A DNA stretch of 64,000 nucleotides, from positions 124,001-188,000 of the forward strand of contig JAXHLT010000001.1 in the NCBI GenBank assembly GCA_034521955.1. Direction: 5' to 3'. Numbering within the stretch: the first letter of the stretch is position 1; each line of letters opens with the position of its first letter. This DNA is from M55B127 sp034521955 (lineage in GTDB: Bacteria > Bacillota > Halanaerobiia > Halanaerobiales > M55B127). This document shows positions 61,663-64,000 of the stretch, piece after piece. Under the pieces are notes generated by a model, which ran no database searches, had not been told where the DNA came from, and worked only from the letters and a program-made list of their open reading frames with translations. The translations under genes and the position numbers were made by a program.

Positions 61663-62288
61663 TCTCCCAGCACCTCCTCAATCTTTCTAACAGCCTCTTC
61701 TGACATCAAAATTACTTCATTGTTTAAAAGATCGTAAGTGTTTAACCCATCAAGAACTAATGTCTTTACATGAGGAATATTACGTGCTGATAAATATGTT
61801 TCTTTATCTTTACCAGGAAGTACAATAAGTACTTTTTTATCTTTTAAACCTAACTCTTCTAATAAATTAACCATATTTTTTGTTTTAACTTTATCCATTT
61901 TAAGTTCATCCAAAATCATAATTCCATCATTTTGTGCTTTATCACTTAGAACAGATTTTACAGCTATTTTTTTCATTTTTTTATTAACTTTTTTATTATA
62001 AGAACGTGGTCTAGGTCCAAAAGTAATACCGCCACCAACCCATAATGGGGAGCGAATACTACCATGTCTTGCACGGCCTGTACCTTTTTGTCTCCAAGGT
62101 TTTCTACCGCCACCTCTTACTTCACTTCTAGTCTTAGTAGAAGCATTTCCACCTCTTATTTTTGCTAACTGAGCTGTAACTACTTGATGTACAACATCTT
62201 CTTTTATATCACTATTAAATATCTCATCTGATATATCAATATCAGCTACTTTTTCACCATTGGTGTTATATTTAACTGCCTGAGGCAT
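61659..62288 (-). CDS. rplD: 50S ribosomal protein L4
   Basis: 209-residue protein with a tunnel-lining loop (GGGRKPWRQKGTGRARHGSIRSP). Standard C-terminal helical part. Second of the S10 operon genes after L3. Confidence 0.99.
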   Translation of the reverse strand: MPQAVKYNTNGEKVADIDISDEIFNSDIKEDVVHQVVTAQLAKIRGGNASTKTRSEVRGGGRKPWRQKGTGRARHGSIRSPLWVGGGITFGPRPRSYNKKVNKKMKKIAVKSVLSDKAQNDGIMILDELKMDKVKTKNMVNLLEELGLKDKKVLIVLPGKDKETYLSARNIPHVKTLVLDGLNTYDLLNNEVILMSEEAVRKIEEVLGE

Positions 62289-62318
62289 TGTAAGTCCTCC
62301 TTTCTATCCATCAACTTT

Positions 62319-62939
62319 TTACTTTTCTAATCCAATAAGTGACACTAAAGTTTTTTTCGGACCAGGAACTGATCCTTTAACTAAAATAACTTTTCTTTCC
62401 GGATCAACTTTAACAACTTCTAAATTATGAACAGTAGTCGTATCATGTCCCATTCTTCCGGGCATTTTCTGACCTTTAAATACTCTAGAAGCATCAACTG
62501 CCCCTATAGATCCAGGTGCTCTATGAAAATGTGAACCGTGAGTTTTTGGTCCTATACTTTGGTTCCATCTCTGAATATTACCAGAAAAACCTTTACCTTT
62601 TGAAACCCCTTGTACTTTCAATAGTTCTCCTTTTTCAAAGATGTCTACTGTTACTTCATCACCAATTTCAATATCTTGATCGAAATTTCTAAATTCCACC
62701 AAGTATCTTTTAGGCTTTAAATCATGTTTCTTATACTGACCTAATTCTGGTTTTGTTAACTTACTTTCTTTTATATCTTCAAAGCCTAATTGAACGGCTT
62801 GATATCCATCTCTTTCTAAAGTACGTTTTTCAGTAACAACACAAGGTCCTGCTTCAATAACAGTAACCGGAACAATATTGTCATTTTCATCAAATACCTG
62901 TGTCATACCTACTTTCTTACCTAATAATCCCTTAGCCAT
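62319..62939 (-). CDS. rplC: 50S ribosomal protein L3
   Basis: 206-residue early-assembly protein. LLGKKVGMTQVFDENDNIVPVTVIEAGPC, and the W-containing PTC loop HGSHFHRAPGSIGA with GHMG-type KMPGRMGH. Confidence 0.99.
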   Translation of the reverse strand: MAKGLLGKKVGMTQVFDENDNIVPVTVIEAGPCVVTEKRTLERDGYQAVQLGFEDIKESKLTKPELGQYKKHDLKPKRYLVEFRNFDQDIEIGDEVTVDIFEKGELLKVQGVSKGKGFSGNIQRWNQSIGPKTHGSHFHRAPGSIGAVDASRVFKGQKMPGRMGHDTTTVHNLEVVKVDPERKVILVKGSVPGPKKTLVSLIGLEK

Positions 62940-62960
62940 CTCTTAGTACACCTCCTGACC

Positions 62961-63272
62961 TTATAATTTAATCTCAATATCAACACCGGCAGGTAAATCT
63001 AATCTCATTAATGAGTCTACCGTTTTTGAAGTTGGATCAAGAATATCTATCAATCTCTTATGAGTTCTCATCTCAAACTGTTCTCTTGCATCTTTATGAA
63101 CATGAGGAGACCTCAAAACAGTAAATATTTCTTTTTTTGTTGGTAGTGGGATAGGACCAGAAACTTCTGCTCCAGTTCTCTTGGCTGTACCCACAATTTT
63201 TTCTGCCGATTTATCTAAAAGTTCGTGTTCAAACGATTTTAGCCTAATTCTTATTTTTTCATGATTGGTCAT
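62961..63272 (-). CDS. rpsJ: 30S ribosomal protein S10
   Basis: 103-residue S10 (also NusE, transcription antitermination). KIRIRLKSFEHELLDKSAEKIV and HVHKDAREQFEMRTHKRLIDI. ATG 63272 behind GGAGGG. Heads the S10-spc-alpha gene row. Confidence 0.99.
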   Translation of the reverse strand: MTNHEKIRIRLKSFEHELLDKSAEKIVGTAKRTGAEVSGPIPLPTKKEIFTVLRSPHVHKDAREQFEMRTHKRLIDILDPTSKTVDSLMRLDLPAGVDIEIKL

Positions 63273-63314
63273 TATCTTCCCTCCTTCAAACAAACCGAGA
63301 TAAAGAACAGTTAA

Positions 63315-63338
63315 AGAAGAGGACCATAATCCTCTTCT
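63315..63338 (-). terminator. Stem-loop between tuf and rpsJ
   Basis: AGAAGAGGA and TCCTCTTCT form a perfect 9-bp stem with a 6-base loop 15 bases after tuf. The following minus-strand tract (TTTAACTGTTC) is not a strong T run, so some read-through into the S10 operon is possible. Confidence 0.6.
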
Positions 63339-63352
63339 CGTTTTTAGTTTAA

Positions 63353-64000
63353 TTACTCAACTATTTCAGTTACAACACCAGAAGCTACAGTGCGGCCACC
63401 TTCACGAATCGCAAATCTTAGTCCTTCTTCCATCGCTATTGGAGTTATTAACTCTGCATCCATCTCTATATTGTCTCCAGGCATTACCATGTCTACTCCT
63501 TCTGGTAAGTGAATACTACCTGTCACATCTGTTGTTCTGAAAAAGAACTGTGGTCTGTATCCATCAAAAAATGGTGTGTGTCTTCCACCCTCATCTTTTG
63601 ATAATACATATACCTCTGCTTTAAACTTTGTATGAGGTGTGATGCTTCCGGGCTCAGCTAATACCTGGCCTCTCTCTATATCTTCTCTTTTTACACCTCT
63701 TAATAATGCTCCTATATTATCTCCGGCTACTGCCTCATCTAATAACTTTCTAAACATCTCTACACCAGTTATTACTGTGCTTGTTGTGTCTTTGATTCCT
63801 ACTATTTCTACCTCATCCTGTGGATGTAATGTTCCTCTATCAACTCTACCTGTTGCTACTGTTCCACGACCCTTAATTGAGAATATATCCTCTATAGGCA
63901 TTAAGAATGGTTGGTCACTATGTCTTTCTGGTTCTGGAATGTAAGCATCTATTTCTTCCATTAACTCTACTATCTTTTTACCCCAAGGTCCTTCTGGATC
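63353..64000 (-). CDS. tuf: Elongation factor Tu (C-terminal part, cut by window edge)
   Basis: GTPase that brings aminoacyl-tRNA to the ribosome. About 215 codons are present, beginning at DPEGPWGKKIVELMEEIDAYIPEPER and covering domains 2 and 3: FSIKGRGTVATGRVDRG, GVEMFRKLLDEAVAGDNIGALLRG, then the end AIREGGRTVASGVVTEIVE. The G domain lies beyond base 64000. It is the gene before rpsJ, the usual str/S10 junction. Confidence 0.98.
   Translation of the reverse strand, partial: DPEGPWGKKIVELMEEIDAYIPEPERHSDQPFLMPIEDIFSIKGRGTVATGRVDRGTLHPQDEVEIVGIKDTTSTVITGVEMFRKLLDEAVAGDNIGALLRGVKREDIERGQVLAEPGSITPHTKFKAEVYVLSKDEGGRHTPFFDGYRPQFFFRTTDVTGSIHLPEGVDMVMPGDNIEMDAELITPIAMEEGLRFAIREGGRTVASGVVTEIVE

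Noticed and set aside
1..64000. CRISPR array, rRNA or prophage
   Set aside because: No regularly spaced repeats, no rRNA sequence and no phage structural or integrase genes were recognised.

Overview
The window is a stretch of an A+T-rich bacterial chromosome. It looks like a strictly anaerobic, fermentative member of the Bacillota/Halanaerobiota; a Halanaerobiales-type organism is my best guess, not a proof. The pointers are low G+C with AAGGAGGTG-type ribosome binding sites and frequent GTG/TTG starts, an NADH-linked [FeFe] hydrogenase operon (NuoE-, NuoF- and HydA-type subunits), a glmS ribozyme, a CIRCE-controlled groESL operon, a CdaA/CdaR/GlmM/GlmS block, and the S10-spc-alpha ribosomal super-operon ending in ecfA1A2T-truA-rplM-rpsI. 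Nearly every gene lies on the minus strand and is read from high to low coordinates. The plus strand carries only a tRNA-Pro, a 50-residue zinc-ribbon gene and one membrane protein.

Layout. 1-1.7 kb: 5' part of pcrA and a DUF123 GIY-YIG gene. 1.8-5.2 kb: tRNA-Pro, a peroxiredoxin with an in-frame TGA at its catalytic Cys position, an SDR with an atypical active site, a decayed IS4-type transposase and a CDF metal exporter. 5.3-15.2 kb: a LysR regulator, a HAD protein, pepF, DNA glycosylase, FAD protein, guaA and groESL. 15.4-19.5 kb: a frameshifted radical SAM/PDZ/DUF512 gene and the tRNA t6A/S18 acetylation operon tsaE-tsaB-rimI-tsaD. 19.5-30 kb: the hydrogenase operon, driven by a consensus promoter carrying a palindrome, preceded by a cluster of DRTGG, GHKL-ATPase, PHP and hydrogenase-like Fe-S genes (one frameshifted). 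30-36 kb: a MazEF-type pair, an SF1 helicase with a DbpA-like domain, dcd, CBS, nnr and acpS. 36-41 kb: glmS with its ribozyme, glmM, short cdaR and cdaA. 41-44 kb: a degenerate CPBP-like membrane protein and the complete AmmeMemoRadiSam trio. 44-64 kb: ribosomal proteins, RNA polymerase alpha, SecY, Adk, Map, IF-1 and an ECF transport module, ending in a partial tuf at the window edge.

The most notable signal is the peroxiredoxin at 2090-2533. A TGA replaces the peroxidatic Cys codon of the TPGC motif, and a hairpin with a bulged U and a G-containing apical loop follows at the distance expected of a bacterial SECIS. I read it as a selenoprotein. A LysR regulator about 3 kb away resembles the group annotated as selenium-metabolism-associated. 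Secondary points are two single-base +1 frameshifts in otherwise intact Fe-S/radical SAM genes, a palindrome inside the hydrogenase promoter, and an apparent regulatory gene set around the hydrogenase.
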